A stretch of 64,000 nucleotides of DNA from Mycolicibacterium brisbanense (GCF_001570425.1 NZ_BCSX01000024.1:496001-560000); one strand, 5' to 3'; positions 1 through 9,416 are shown, counted from the stretch's first letter. Notes: generated by a model from the letters alone, not told the origin. Translations and numbers: made by a program.

Positions 1-138
1 GAGACGTTGTGCTGCCGTGACGATTTGGTAGGAAGCGAGGTTCTTCCCGCACGTGATCGGAGGTTCGGCCGACGCCGGCGGGGACAACATCGATCCCGCG
101 CACACTATGGAACCAGCCACCACAACCGTGGATCTCAT
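1..138 (-). CDS. Secreted protein, N-terminal part (cut by window edge)
   Basis: The minus strand is open from an ATG at 138 to the window edge (46 codons). A GGGAGG ribosome site lies about 7 nt upstream. The start reads MRSTVVVAGSIVCAGSML and then SPPASA-EPPITC, which is a typical signal peptide with a likely cleavage after ASA. It begins 23 bp after the stop of the CdaR-type regulator on the same strand, so it may be co-transcribed with it. The mature domain lies outside the window, so no function can be given. The signal peptide and ribosome site are the only support. Confidence 0.65.
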   Translation of the reverse strand, partial: MRSTVVVAGSIVCAGSMLSPPASAEPPITCGKNLASYQIVTAAQRL

Positions 139-161
139 CGACGACCTCCCCAGGGGTCAGG

Positions 162-1289
162 CTAGCCGCCGGCCATGAGGCACGCCAGATAGAGAGCAAC
201 GGCAACCCGAGGTTCCCGCACATCCCGCTCGGTGAGCCGGGAGATCTTGTCGAGGCGGTAGATCACCGTGTTCCGGTGAATGTTCAACAGGTGAGCCGTC
301 GCCACGAGATTGCAGCCGCTTTCACACCACGCGAGCAAAGTCGCACGCAGTACGGCGAAATCGCTCTCGCCGGCGATGGGTGCCAACTGTGAATGCGTGA
401 AGCGTTCGTGTGCCTGGTTGCTCACCGAGTCCAGCACCTGGGCCACGCGCAGGTCGGCGATCTCGTGGATCGCTGTCGCCATGTCGTCGCGGCCGAGGCG
501 CAAGGCCGCGACGGCGTCGGCGTAGGAGTCTGCGAGTGCGGCGACGCCGGTACCTACCTCGCCGATGCCGACGCGCACATTGATGCCATGGCGTTCGCCC
601 AACAGGTCCGCAGTGCGCCTGGCCCGGTCCGGTGGTGAATCTGCCTCGGAAAGATGATGCAGGACAACGTATCGTCCCGTGGCGAGCTCGGCGACCAGAT
701 CCATCCGGGCGCCAAAGATCTCTCCGATCGCGCGCACCGACGACGGATAGCTCACCGGACCGGGCTGTACCTCGAAGACGATCGCCACTCGCGGCCGGGT
801 CAGGTCGTAACCCAAATCGACAGCACTGGCGCGGATGATCTGCTCGTCCACCAGGCGCGGGTCGAATTCGACGATGTCGCGCACCAACTGGTTGAGCCTG
901 TTCGCCCGTAGCAGCCGGGTGCGCTGAAACTGTGACTCGCGCAGCAGGATTTCCGTCTGCCGCTGCACCAGGCGGCCCAGCTTGACCACCTGCGCAGGCG
1001 GTCCGGTGATACCGACTGTGCCGACGACCGCGCCGTCGAGCACGATCGGCATGGTGATGCCGGGTCGGACGCCGACCAGGGCTGAGGCCTGCTTGGCGTC
1101 ATGGCTGGCGGCAGCACCGGTCTGTAGTACTGCCACCGACGCCTCGTGGACCGTGCCGATGCGCGACGGGTCGCCGCTGCCGATCACCTGCGCGTTCGCG
1201 TCGGTGATCAGGACGTTGTGGCCGAGGATGCGGGTGGTCTCGTCGGCGATCTCGCCGGCCAGTGCGGAGGTGAGCACCACTGGTTCCAT
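162..1289 (-). CDS. CdaR/PucR-type sugar-diacid regulator
   Basis: A 375-residue transcription factor. The N-terminal part (about 5-130) looks like the putative sugar-diacid recognition domain of CdaR, with PIVLDGAVVGTVGITGPP around residue 85. A GGDEF-like linker region follows, and the C-terminal 60 residues are a PucR-type helix-turn-helix (GCNLVATAHLLNIHRNTVIYR). CdaR proteins respond to small organic acids or sugar diacids, but the ligand here cannot be read from sequence. It is divergent from the MFS/D-amino-acid dehydrogenase operon at 1387 and is probably its local regulator. A GGAAAG ribosome site precedes the ATG. A GATAAT-like -10 for this gene lies near 1319-1324, with a CRP-type palindrome farther upstream at 1349. 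Confidence 0.85.
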   Translation of the reverse strand: MEPVVLTSALAGEIADETTRILGHNVLITDANAQVIGSGDPSRIGTVHEASVAVLQTGAAASHDAKQASALVGVRPGITMPIVLDGAVVGTVGITGPPAQVVKLGRLVQRQTEILLRESQFQRTRLLRANRLNQLVRDIVEFDPRLVDEQIIRASAVDLGYDLTRPRVAIVFEVQPGPVSYPSSVRAIGEIFGARMDLVAELATGRYVVLHHLSEADSPPDRARRTADLLGERHGINVRVGIGEVGTGVAALADSYADAVAALRLGRDDMATAIHEIADLRVAQVLDSVSNQAHERFTHSQLAPIAGESDFAVLRATLLAWCESGCNLVATAHLLNIHRNTVIYRLDKISRLTERDVREPRVAVALYLACLMAGG

Positions 1290-1348
1290 CTTGTGCTTTC
1301 CGTATAGTCAAAGCCCGAATTATCGATATAGAAAAGTACTCTACATAC

Positions 1349-1364
1349 AGTGACCTGCGTCACT
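1349..1364. promoter_or_regulatory. CRP-type palindrome in divergent promoter
   Basis: AGTGA-CCTGCG-TCACT is a perfect inverted repeat matching the GTGA-N6-TCAC core of mycobacterial CRP (Rv3676-type) sites. It lies between the CdaR-type gene and the MFS transporter. For the MFS gene it overlaps the -35 zone of a TACTAT -10 (1370-1375); for the regulator it sits about 45 bp upstream of the predicted start, a position typical of activation. Binding is inferred from the motif only. Confidence 0.55.
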
Positions 1365-1369
1365 TCGGT

Positions 1370-1375
1370 TACTAT
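1370..1375 (+). promoter_or_regulatory. -10 element of MFS operon
   Basis: TACTAT fits the mycobacterial TANNNT -10 pattern. The ATG at 1387 lies 11 nt after it, so the transcript would have a leader of only about 5 nt or none. This agrees with the lack of a clear ribosome site before that ATG. Confidence 0.45.
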
Positions 1376-1386
1376 CGTCGTGCCGC

Positions 1387-2739
1387 ATGACGACATCCAC
1401 TGCCTCGCTCGAACACACCAAGGCGTCGCGAACTCAGTGGCTCATCACCCTGTATGCAGGTGGTGGCGAGTTCTGTGACGGCTACATCCTGAGCATCATC
1501 GGCGTCGCACTGCCGCTGCTCACCGCGCATTTCGCCCTGACCCCGGTGTCGGCGGGACTCCTCGGCGCCTCGTCCCTCGTGGGCATGTTCTTCGGCGGCC
1601 TGATCTTCGGCGCGGTGACCGACAGGTTCGGCCGACAGAAGGTCTACATCGCCGACCTCGCCTGCTTCGTCGTGCTGTCGGCGCTGCAGTTCTTCGCTGA
1701 TGAACCGTGGCAACTCATCGTGCTGCGCACCCTGATGGGCGTCGCGGTGGGTGCCGACCTCGCTATCGCCGGGACCATCGCTTCAGAGTTCGCGCCGCAG
1801 AAGTCCCGCGGCCCACTACTGGTCGTGCTGGTCACCATGTTCTCCGTCGGTGCCGCGATCGCTTACACCGTCGGGTATTTCATGCTCGACCTCGGTCCGG
1901 AAGCCTGGCGCTGGATGCTGGCCAGCAGCGCCATCCCGGCGCTTCTCATCCTCACGATGCGGCTCGGTACACCGGAATCGCCGCGGTGGCTATTGAGCAA
2001 GGGGCGCCACGAGGAGGCCCAAGCGGTTCTCAAGCAGATGCTCGGCCCCGATGCGACGCTCGCCGATATCGAAGAGCCGCAGGGCAGCCCGACGGGCTAC
2101 CTGACCATCTTCCGGCCCGAGTATCGCAAGCGCACGCTGTTCGTCGCGCTGTTCTGGGCCTGCCAGCTGCTGCCGATCTACGCGATCGCGACCTATGAGC
2201 CCGCCATTCTCAAGCAATTCGGGCTCGCTGAAGGCAATACCGCGTACCTGGGCGCCGTCATCATTCAGATCTTCTATGTCGTCGGCTCGTTGTCGGGCGC
2301 ACTGTGGATCAACAAGGGCAGGCGCAAGCTACTGCTGTGGAGCTTCGCCGTCTCGGCGCTGCCACTGCTGGGTCTGGCCGTCGTCGCCCACCCCCCGATG
2401 TGGTTGGTACTGGTGCTGTTCGCGGTGTTCGGCCTTGCGATGTACTCGGGTCAGTGCCTTGAGGCGATCTATCCGTCCGAGCTGTTTCCCACCGGGGTGC
2501 GTGCCACTGCCAACGGATTCGCGACCGGCGCGAGTCGGGTCGGTGCAGCCATCGGCGTGTACGGTGCGCCGCTGCTGCTGGCCCATTCGGTGCAGCTGAC
2601 GATGTTGGTCGGGGCCGTCGTGGCCGGATTCGGGTGGTTCATCACCTTCCTGCTGGCTCCGGAAACCAACGGCATGTTGCTCACCGAATCCAGTGCCGTC
2701 TCGGTGCCGAGCACCCCGCGGACGGAGGCTGCACTGTGA
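1387..2739 (+). CDS. MFS transporter, sugar/acid-porter type
   Basis: A 450-residue major facilitator with about 12 membrane segments. The family loop 2-3 signature is present as GAVTDRFGRQKV around residue 78, and the loop 6-7 motif PESPRWLLSKGRHEEA around residue 198 is characteristic of the sugar/metabolite:H+ symporter branch. It overlaps the D-amino-acid dehydrogenase by 4 bp (GTGA), so the two are translationally coupled. Together with the divergent CdaR-type regulator this suggests uptake of a small acidic or amino-acid-like substrate that feeds the dehydrogenase. Substrate identity is not visible. Confidence 0.88.
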   Translation: MTTSTASLEHTKASRTQWLITLYAGGGEFCDGYILSIIGVALPLLTAHFALTPVSAGLLGASSLVGMFFGGLIFGAVTDRFGRQKVYIADLACFVVLSALQFFADEPWQLIVLRTLMGVAVGADLAIAGTIASEFAPQKSRGPLLVVLVTMFSVGAAIAYTVGYFMLDLGPEAWRWMLASSAIPALLILTMRLGTPESPRWLLSKGRHEEAQAVLKQMLGPDATLADIEEPQGSPTGYLTIFRPEYRKRTLFVALFWACQLLPIYAIATYEPAILKQFGLAEGNTAYLGAVIIQIFYVVGSLSGALWINKGRRKLLLWSFAVSALPLLGLAVVAHPPMWLVLVLFAVFGLAMYSGQCLEAIYPSELFPTGVRATANGFATGASRVGAAIGVYGAPLLLAHSVQLTMLVGAVVAGFGWFITFLLAPETNGMLLTESSAVSVPSTPRTEAAL

Positions 2740-4007
2740 AGATCGCTGTGATCGGCGCCGGCGTCGTCGGCGTCGCGACCGCACATGCCCTTGCTGAACG
2801 CGGCCATGAGGTCCACGTCTACGACCGTCGCGGCGACATCGCCTCGGACACCAGCGCCAGCACCGCCGGGCTGGTCGCTCCCGGGCACTCGTACGCTTGG
2901 GCCTCTCCGAAAGCGCCTGTGATGCTGGTGAAGTCGTTGCTGGGCGAGGCCACATCGATCCGGCTCCGGCCTAGGCTGGATGCAGACCTGATCCGGTGGG
3001 GATTGTGCTTCCTCCGGGAATGCGTGCCGTCGCGGTCCCGCGCAAACACCGTGGCCAAGCTGCGGCTGGCCCGTTACAGCCAGCAGTTGATGGACGAACT
3101 TGCGATACGCGAAGGTCTGCACTACTGGCAGACCCACGCGGGCGTGCTTTACCTCTACCATTCCGACGCCGAGCTTGATGCGGCAGAACAGCTTTCCCGC
3201 CTTTTACAGGACCATGGCAGGCGCCAGCAAGTGCTGAGTTTCGATCAGGTGACCGCACTGGAACCGGCGCTCGGTCACAGCCTGACCCGGTTCGCCGGTG
3301 CCATCCACGACACCTCCGACGGCACCGGCGACCCGCACCTGTTCGCCTGCGGACTGGCCGAGGTGTGCCGCAGGCTGGGGGTCAGCTTCCACCTCGGTAC
3401 CTCGGTCACCGAGCTGGTGAGCGACGGCTCCTCGGTTACCCGAATTCTGGGTTCCGACGGTGAGATTCGCGCCGACGCAGTCGTGGTGGCCGCTGGGGCG
3501 GCGAGCCCGCTGCTGGCCAGGACCATGCGACAGCGGATACCCGTCTATCCGGCGAAGGGATACACGTTGACCGCAACGATCAAGGACCCCGACCGTGCGC
3601 CGGCCATGGGCGGTATCGACGAGCGATCACTCGTGGCGTGGTCGCGGTTCGGCGGCGAGTTGAGGATGTCGGCGACGGCGGAGTTCGTCGGCTATGACCG
3701 CAGTAGCGCGCCCGCGGACTACGCCGACATCATCCAAGCGGGGAACGACCTGTTTCCCGGGGCCATCGACTGGGATACCGCGCGATACCGTACGGGACTA
3801 CGGCCGATGACGCCCGACGGTCCGCCGTTGATCGGTCTGGGGCGTCACGACAACCTTTATTACAACACCGGCCATGGCCACGTCGGCTGGACGATGGCGT
3901 GCGGATCGGCGCGGATGCTCGCCGACTTGATCGACGAGCGACGCCCGGACATTGATCCGACGCCGTACTCACCGATCCAGCGGAAGCGTCACCGGGTCCG
4001 CGGCTGA
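2736..4007 (+). CDS. dadA: FAD-dependent D-amino-acid dehydrogenase (DadA-like)
   Basis: A 423-residue flavoprotein of the DAO family. The FAD-binding Rossmann start is KIAVIGAGVVGVATAHAL at the very N-terminus, and the C-terminal FAD motif is YYNTGHGHVGWTMACGSA. Overall order matches DadA: FAD domain, substrate domain with the GYTLTATI segment, C-terminal FAD contact. DadA enzymes oxidise D-amino acids to 2-oxo acids and pass electrons to the respiratory chain. The GTG start at 2736 is chosen because the Rossmann motif begins there and the GTGA overlap couples it to the transporter. Substrate range is unknown, and other glycine/D-amino-acid oxidases share this fold. Confidence 0.85.
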   Translation: MKIAVIGAGVVGVATAHALAERGHEVHVYDRRGDIASDTSASTAGLVAPGHSYAWASPKAPVMLVKSLLGEATSIRLRPRLDADLIRWGLCFLRECVPSRSRANTVAKLRLARYSQQLMDELAIREGLHYWQTHAGVLYLYHSDAELDAAEQLSRLLQDHGRRQQVLSFDQVTALEPALGHSLTRFAGAIHDTSDGTGDPHLFACGLAEVCRRLGVSFHLGTSVTELVSDGSSVTRILGSDGEIRADAVVVAAGAASPLLARTMRQRIPVYPAKGYTLTATIKDPDRAPAMGGIDERSLVAWSRFGGELRMSATAEFVGYDRSSAPADYADIIQAGNDLFPGAIDWDTARYRTGLRPMTPDGPPLIGLGRHDNLYYNTGHGHVGWTMACGSARMLADLIDERRPDIDPTPYSPIQRKRHRVRG

Positions 4008-4021
4008 CCTACGATGCCCAG

Positions 4022-6229
4022 GTGGAGGCGGGCGACTGGTTGACGCACATTCCGGCGGCCACCTACGGCCGCCCGCGGATGTCCGGCACCCTGGTCGCCC
4101 GCGCCGCGGTCACGCAGTTGCTGCGTGGCGACGGCCTGGTGGTGGTGAATGCGCCTGCCGGCTACGGGAAAACGACGGTCGTGGCGCTGTGGGAAGACGC
4201 CGACGACCGCCCGTTCGCATGGGTGCGCATCGAGCACCTCGACAACGATCCCGCGCATCTGCTGCTGCATCTTGCTGCCGCGGTCGCTCAGGTCAGCCCC
4301 GTAGACCCGGCGGTCTTGCAGTACCTGCAAGGTGCAGGCCGTGCCGTCGACACGCAGCTCGTTCCCGCACTGGTGCGGACATTGGAACAGACCGGCCCGA
4401 TTGTGCTGGTGCTCGACGATGTCCACGAAATGGCCGCACCGGCGGCCATCGAAGCGCTGCGGGCGGTGGTGGACCTGTTGCCTGGGTCGGCGGCTCTGGC
4501 GTTGGTCGGCAGACAACTGCCAGCTATTGACCTGGCGCGCAGGCGCTTACAGGGTGCCGTGGTCGAGATCGGGACCCCGGAACTGACGCTCACCAGCTCG
4601 GAAGGTGCGGCGATGTTCGCCGCCGTGGCGGGCGGTGCTGACGGGGGTACCGTCGCGCGGGTTGTGGAGAGGTGTGAAGGCTGGGCGGCCGGGGTGGTCA
4701 TGGCGGCCCTGGCGCTGCGTGACGGTGCACCCGCCGCTGCAGTTACCGGACGGCACCGCCTGATGGCCGACTACCTGGTGCAGGAGGTGCTCGACCAGCT
4801 CAACCCGGACACTGCCACGTTCCTCACCGAATCGGCAGTGCTGGACCGGTTTTGCGCAGACGAACTCGACGATCTGTTGGGACGCAACGATTCCGCGGCA
4901 ATGCTGGACGCCGTGGTCCAGTCAGGCAATTTGTTTCTGGTTTCCCTTGACGCGCAGGGTGTCTGGTACCGCTACCACCAGCTGTTCGGCGACCTGCTGC
5001 GGACGCGGCTGCGAGACCGGGATCCGGACAGGTTCCGTGCGTTGGCGACGAGAGCCGCCGAGCGACTGGCGCGCAGCGGTGACATCGACGGCGCTTTGCT
5101 GCAGGCCTTGGCCGCCGCCGACCGGGCCAGAGTGGCAGCCTTGGTCGGTGGCGACGCGGTACGGCTGGGCTTCGACGGCCGAGCGGGTGTGCTGGCTCGC
5201 CGCCTGAGCCTGCTCGACGAGGCGATCTTCGCTGAATACCCCGATGCCGCCATCGCGCGTGCCTGGTTGGGCGTGACGACCGGCGATGCCGATCTGATCC
5301 AGCGGTCCCTGCTGCTGGCCAGTGCGGCCGACCGCGGCGCCCCGCTCAGCGACGGCACCCCCTCGGTCGAGGTGGCAGCGGCACTGATCGGTTCGGTCAT
5401 CGGTGTCGGCGGGGTACGCGAAGTCATCCGGCACGCCGAAACCGTCTGTTGCGCAGGCGATCACTTGGTCAACCCGTGGTGGGGCGCCGCCACTGTCATG
5501 ACGGGAGCCGCGCTGTCCATGCTGGGGGAGTCCGACCGGGCACGCGGGCAACTGGAAGCGGCGCTACCCGTGATCGACGATCTCCCCGGCTTTCACGCCG
5601 CGGCGCTCGCTCACCTGGCACTGCTTGACCTGGATGAGGGCGACGGTGTCGGTGCCTCGCAGCACAGCAGTGCCGCGAGGGCCATCGTCGACACTCGCGA
5701 CCTGTCCGACATGGTGCCGATGGTGGTGGTCTACGCGGTCGACGCGCAGGTACGGGCCCGGCGCGGGGACGTGTCCGGGGCGCGAGCGGCAGTGCGCGCC
5801 ACCGAACGTCTGCTGCCCAGGCTCGGCGACCTGTCCGCCCGAACCGCGCTGCTAGCCCATGTCCTGGTGGCCGCGACAGCCGTCGAGATCGACGACACCG
5901 AACTGTGCGACGCTCATCTGGCCGCCGCGGAGCGGGCGCGCCGCCGTGAGCCCGACGCCGTGGGCATTGCGCGTCGGCTCGATCAGGTCCGTGAGTTGTC
6001 GGCTGTGCGTGCCACCCGTGGAGCGCGGCCTTCGCTGACCGCCGCGGAATTGCGGTTGCTGCCCCACCTGGCAACGCACATGTCGCTACAGCAGATCGCC
6101 GACAAGCTCGTCATCGGCCGGGAAACCGTCAAGAGTCAAGCCAAGTCGATCTACCGAAAGCTCGGCGTATCGTCGCGCGCCGCTGCGGTGGCCGAGGCCA
6201 CCGCGAGCGGCCTGCTCGACGGGCGGTGA
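4022..6229 (+). CDS. Large ATP-binding LuxR regulator (MalT/LAL type)
   Basis: A 735-residue STAND-type regulator. Residues 44-52 hold the Walker A motif (APAGYGKTT), and IVLVLDDVH around residue 130 is the Walker B strand. A long helical middle, probably TPR-like, follows. The last 65 residues are a LuxR helix-turn-helix (LTAAELRLLPHLA, then GRETVKSQAKSIYRKLGVSS). It starts with GTG 14 bp after dadA, so it belongs to the same operon and probably senses the substrate or product of the transporter/dehydrogenase pair. It ends 3 bp from the convergent transporter gene with no hairpin between them. Confidence 0.87.
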   Translation: MEAGDWLTHIPAATYGRPRMSGTLVARAAVTQLLRGDGLVVVNAPAGYGKTTVVALWEDADDRPFAWVRIEHLDNDPAHLLLHLAAAVAQVSPVDPAVLQYLQGAGRAVDTQLVPALVRTLEQTGPIVLVLDDVHEMAAPAAIEALRAVVDLLPGSAALALVGRQLPAIDLARRRLQGAVVEIGTPELTLTSSEGAAMFAAVAGGADGGTVARVVERCEGWAAGVVMAALALRDGAPAAAVTGRHRLMADYLVQEVLDQLNPDTATFLTESAVLDRFCADELDDLLGRNDSAAMLDAVVQSGNLFLVSLDAQGVWYRYHQLFGDLLRTRLRDRDPDRFRALATRAAERLARSGDIDGALLQALAAADRARVAALVGGDAVRLGFDGRAGVLARRLSLLDEAIFAEYPDAAIARAWLGVTTGDADLIQRSLLLASAADRGAPLSDGTPSVEVAAALIGSVIGVGGVREVIRHAETVCCAGDHLVNPWWGAATVMTGAALSMLGESDRARGQLEAALPVIDDLPGFHAAALAHLALLDLDEGDGVGASQHSSAARAIVDTRDLSDMVPMVVVYAVDAQVRARRGDVSGARAAVRATERLLPRLGDLSARTALLAHVLVAATAVEIDDTELCDAHLAAAERARRREPDAVGIARRLDQVRELSAVRATRGARPSLTAAELRLLPHLATHMSLQQIADKLVIGRETVKSQAKSIYRKLGVSSRAAAVAEATASGLLDGR

Positions 6230-6232
6230 GCT

Positions 6233-7063
6233 TCAGCGCCGCCGGGCGAGAGCGCGGGAGGACGGCGGCAGCATCAGGAACTCGACGATCAACACCACGG
6301 TGATCATCACGACCACCTTCGGATCATCGAAGTTCTGGCCGGCCACGACGAACGCCGCGGCGGCATTGCGTTGAGCCGTCCCAAGCGCAAACACGTCGCG
6401 GGTGCCGGGAACTGCCACGAGCCAGCCGATTCCGGCGCAGACGGCGGTGTAGACGACGGCGGCCAGCACGGCGAAAGTGCCGAACACCGAGACGACGCTT
6501 CGGAAATGGCCGGCCACCGTCAGTAGCACGACGAGGACCATGCTTACGTTGGACACGACGCCGACGGCGGGCCGGATGCGGCCGGCGATGCTCGGACGGC
6601 GGGCGCGCAACGACAGACCGATGGACAGAGGGATGAGCATCAACACGACGAGTGATACCGCGATGCGCACGGGATTGACCGCCGTACCCCGAACCAACAG
6701 CGGCAGGACCAACGGCACGTACCCGACGGTGACCACCACGAGGAGCAACATCAGTCCCACCGACAGGGCGATGTCCGCCTTGGCGAACTCGGCGAGTTTG
6801 ATGAGAAACGGTGCGCCCGCTGCCAATCCGGCCAGTAGCAGGCCGATCCCGAAAGGCTCGTCGAGGCCGAGCGCCTTCCACAGTCCGAGCGCTGCCAGTG
6901 GGGCCAGCGCGAAGTTCGCGACGAGGCACAGCGCGACCAGTCGAACGTTCTTCAGCGGGGTGAGTATCTGGCCGGCGGTCAGGCTCAGGCCGACGGCCAG
7001 CGTGCTCGATATGACGAAGAAGACGACCGCGATATTCGAGCCGCGAAGGAGCAGATCGGTCAT
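6233..7063 (-). CDS. Bile-acid:sodium-symporter-family (BASS) transporter
   Basis: A membrane protein of 276 residues made almost wholly of hydrophobic helices (8-9 predicted). APFLIKLAEFAKADIALSVG and the VTVGYVPLVLPLLVRG segment resemble the SBF/BASS family, which carries organic anions with sodium. The ATG at 7063 is preferred over the GTG two codons earlier because the GGAGGTG ribosome site then has usable spacing. It is the last gene of the minus-strand DyP operon, 11 bp after the preceding stop. A substrate linked to the peroxidase is possible but is only an inference from position. Confidence 0.78.
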   Translation of the reverse strand: MTDLLLRGSNIAVVFFVISSTLAVGLSLTAGQILTPLKNVRLVALCLVANFALAPLAALGLWKALGLDEPFGIGLLLAGLAAGAPFLIKLAEFAKADIALSVGLMLLLVVVTVGYVPLVLPLLVRGTAVNPVRIAVSLVVLMLIPLSIGLSLRARRPSIAGRIRPAVGVVSNVSMVLVVLLTVAGHFRSVVSVFGTFAVLAAVVYTAVCAGIGWLVAVPGTRDVFALGTAQRNAAAAFVVAGQNFDDPKVVVMITVVLIVEFLMLPPSSRALARRR

Positions 7064-7074
7064 GTCCACCTCCG

Positions 7075-8082
7075 TCAGGCCATGGTTACCAGGTTGCGCC
7101 AGAAGGCCTGCAGGCTGTCACTCGCGCCGAACAGCGTCGTGAAATGTGTGGAGTCGACCAGCACGATGTCCCCGGCACGCTCACCCGCAGGCGGCATGTG
7201 GATCAGGGCATTGAACTCGGTGTTGCCGGCAAGGGTGAAGGGATGGGGCCGAGTCTGGTCGATGGGTTGCCGGCCCAGCACTCGAAGTTCTGGGCCCTCG
7301 GGTGCGGTCAGCTCATAGTGCGGAAGGTGCGGATGCAGCGCCAGGGCGGTGACGTCGCGCAGCAGGCCGGCAGAATCCAGGTCCCGGAATGTGGTAAGCG
7401 GCACAATCTGTTTGGTTCCCTCAATCGTGGCGGGCCGCAGTCCCCAGGTGTTGTGGACCGGGATGTTCAGTCCCGTCAGAAGCGACCGGGCGTAGCCACT
7501 GAAACGTTGGATGCGCGGCGTCAGCGGATCGCCGTGATGCAGGAACTCCATCTGCTGTTGTTCCCTGTCGTCGGCGAACCCGACGTCGTGATGCGGTGCC
7601 AACATCAAGCAGGTGCCCTCGCGGCGCAGCCACTGCCGGATGGCGGCGATCTCGTCCTGGGTTGCGGCCTCATCGCCCAGCAGATGGTCGAGGCCGAAGA
7701 TCATCAACGTGTCGGTGTCGGCCAGGATGCGTTCGTCGATCGGCAGCCGGTACCCGGCCTGGTCGACCCGCTGGAACACCGCCACCGGATGTCCGGTCGC
7801 TGCGCCGGCCACGTCTTGGAAGGACAAGGTGGAGCGGTGGAACAACTCCAATGTGCCGTCGATGCCCTGCAGGAAGTTTCGGGCGTCGTACTCGGGCGCT
7901 TCGTAGGCCGGCCAGGTGGCCAGCCGGACCTCGGTGACGGTGGAGAACCGGTTGTGCAGCACCGCCGGGTCGCGCTGTGCTTCCCACGGGTAGCTCCACG
8001 ACCAGTAAATGCTGACGCGTCGTCTGCCATTGTGCGGGCGGGAGATGTGGGCCTGGTTGTAGGTGCGGGCGTGGGACATCAT
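7075..8082 (-). CDS. Conserved protein with amidotransferase-like core, in DyP operon
   Basis: A 335-residue soluble protein. I do not recognise a named family. The middle part (TLMIFGLDHLLGDE, then IRQWLRREGTCLMLAPHH around residues 128-168) has the strand-helix rhythm of class I amidotransferase-like or ThuA-like folds, in which a helix precedes a Gly-rich strand; there is no obvious catalytic Cys at the expected elbow. It overlaps the DyP peroxidase stop by 4 bp (ATGA), with an AGGAG site 5 nt before the first of two tandem ATGs. Tight coupling to the peroxidase suggests a shared pathway. Function unknown. Confidence 0.75.
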   Translation of the reverse strand: MMSHARTYNQAHISRPHNGRRRVSIYWSWSYPWEAQRDPAVLHNRFSTVTEVRLATWPAYEAPEYDARNFLQGIDGTLELFHRSTLSFQDVAGAATGHPVAVFQRVDQAGYRLPIDERILADTDTLMIFGLDHLLGDEAATQDEIAAIRQWLRREGTCLMLAPHHDVGFADDREQQQMEFLHHGDPLTPRIQRFSGYARSLLTGLNIPVHNTWGLRPATIEGTKQIVPLTTFRDLDSAGLLRDVTALALHPHLPHYELTAPEGPELRVLGRQPIDQTRPHPFTLAGNTEFNALIHMPPAGERAGDIVLVDSTHFTTLFGASDSLQAFWRNLVTMA

Positions 8083-9416
8083 GATGTCTCCTGGGTTGTC
8101 AGTGTCGTGAGGTAGCGCAGTGCGCTGAGGCCGGGCAGGAAGAAGTACGCCCCGCCGCGCAGCGTGGTGAATGCAGGTAACCCTTTGTGTACCTTGCGGA
8201 TCGGTCTCTTCGGGATGGTGAAGTCCAGCGTGCCGTCCTGCGTTCCGCAGATGGGGTCGTGTTCGTTGCCGAGCTCTTGGAATGCCGTGTCGTTGATCCA
8301 GACGTTCTGGGCGAACTCGAACTGGCGAACGAGGCTGGCACAGATCAGAAACATCCCGACACCGCGCTCGACCCCGTCGTCGGCGGCACCTTCGGGCAGT
8401 GCGGGGCCGTAGGTGCCGCTGCGCCGGATCAACCTACGTCGATTCGGGTTCGGTTCGGTATCGCGGGGGTTGAGCCTGCGAGCATGGGAGCCGAGTGGGC
8501 AGGCGTAACCGTGCGGATCCATGGCGCCGTAGTCGAAATCATTGTTGCGCATCGGATCTGCGCCCAGTTCTGGATCGTCGTGCTGGGGTGCCAGCACCAA
8601 GGGCGCTCCGCTTCGCCAGCGGCCCATGAACTTTGCGGCCAGCAACTCCTCACCGTCGGCGTCCTCGGCATGTTCTTTCAGGTAGTCGCGGAACACCCCG
8701 ACATGCTCCTCCAGCCTGCGGTAGGCCAGGTAGCTGCCGTTACGCGAAAGCTCTTTGGGCGCAGGACTGTTCGCGACCAGACCATCCTCGTCCGGGTAAC
8801 CGAGGATGAACTCGCCCGGCTGCAGCGCTCCACCCGCGCCGGGGATCAGCACCTCGCCGGCCCCCTTCATCTGCGGCTGAGATACCGGGTCGCGATACCC
8901 GAAGTGATCATGGTCGTACTCATACGGTGCTGTGGCGGCCAGATCCAGATGCGACATTGTCCGCACACCGGGGCAGCGGGCGAGCAGCGCGTCGTGTTCG
9001 GCCACGCACCGCAAGCGTTCGTCCTCGTCGCGGGCGAACAGGATGACGATCGCGTGCAGAGCGTCGTCCGCGAGTCCACCCACCCAGTGTTCGGGTGCGG
9101 CCGCTCCGGTGTCACCGAGGATGTCGGCGCGCGCCGCCATCCCCTCCCGGAACTCGACGGGGAAGCTTGCCAGGGACTCATCGTCCAGACCTAGTGCGCG
9201 CAGTCCAGTCCAGGTGAAGGCCAGATTGACCCAACGCTTGAAAATGTTGACCGTCTTGCGGACATCGGTAGCCGATTGCACGAGCGGAACCATCTCGGTC
9301 AACCAGGCCCGCCCCGCTTCGGGTGTTTCGAAGGTCAGGAACTCATACCGGCCGGTCAGATGGGGCGTCCCGGTCAGCATGATGTGCTGAATGTCGTCGA
9401 ACTCGAGGTCGGTCAC
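8079..9416 (-). CDS. DyP-type haem peroxidase
   Basis: A 445-residue dye-decolourising peroxidase. The distal-site motif is FGYRDPVSQP (GxxD motif, D176 in my count), and the proximal haem ligand is H311 in CPLGSHARRLNPR. Length and the CP..SHARR..NPR motif fit the larger DyP classes rather than the short encapsulin-associated class. There is no Tat-like signal and no encapsulin gene nearby, so it probably acts in the cytosol. The GTG start at 9416 overlaps the TGA of the upstream gene by 4 bp; the open frame continues upstream but there it is out of frame with the real upstream gene. DyPs oxidise phenols, dyes or haem-related compounds with H2O2; the physiological substrate is unknown. Confidence 0.9.
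   Translation of the reverse strand: MTDLEFDDIQHIMLTGTPHLTGRYEFLTFETPEAGRAWLTEMVPLVQSATDVRKTVNIFKRWVNLAFTWTGLRALGLDDESLASFPVEFREGMAARADILGDTGAAAPEHWVGGLADDALHAIVILFARDEDERLRCVAEHDALLARCPGVRTMSHLDLAATAPYEYDHDHFGYRDPVSQPQMKGAGEVLIPGAGGALQPGEFILGYPDEDGLVANSPAPKELSRNGSYLAYRRLEEHVGVFRDYLKEHAEDADGEELLAAKFMGRWRSGAPLVLAPQHDDPELGADPMRNNDFDYGAMDPHGYACPLGSHARRLNPRDTEPNPNRRRLIRRSGTYGPALPEGAADDGVERGVGMFLICASLVRQFEFAQNVWINDTAFQELGNEHDPICGTQDGTLDFTIPKRPIRKVHKGLPAFTTLRGGAYFFLPGLSALRYLTTLTTQETS

Noticed and set aside
8079..9416. Encapsulin-packed DyP system
   Set aside because: No encapsulin gene nearby, and the enzyme is of the longer class with no visible C-terminal cargo signal.
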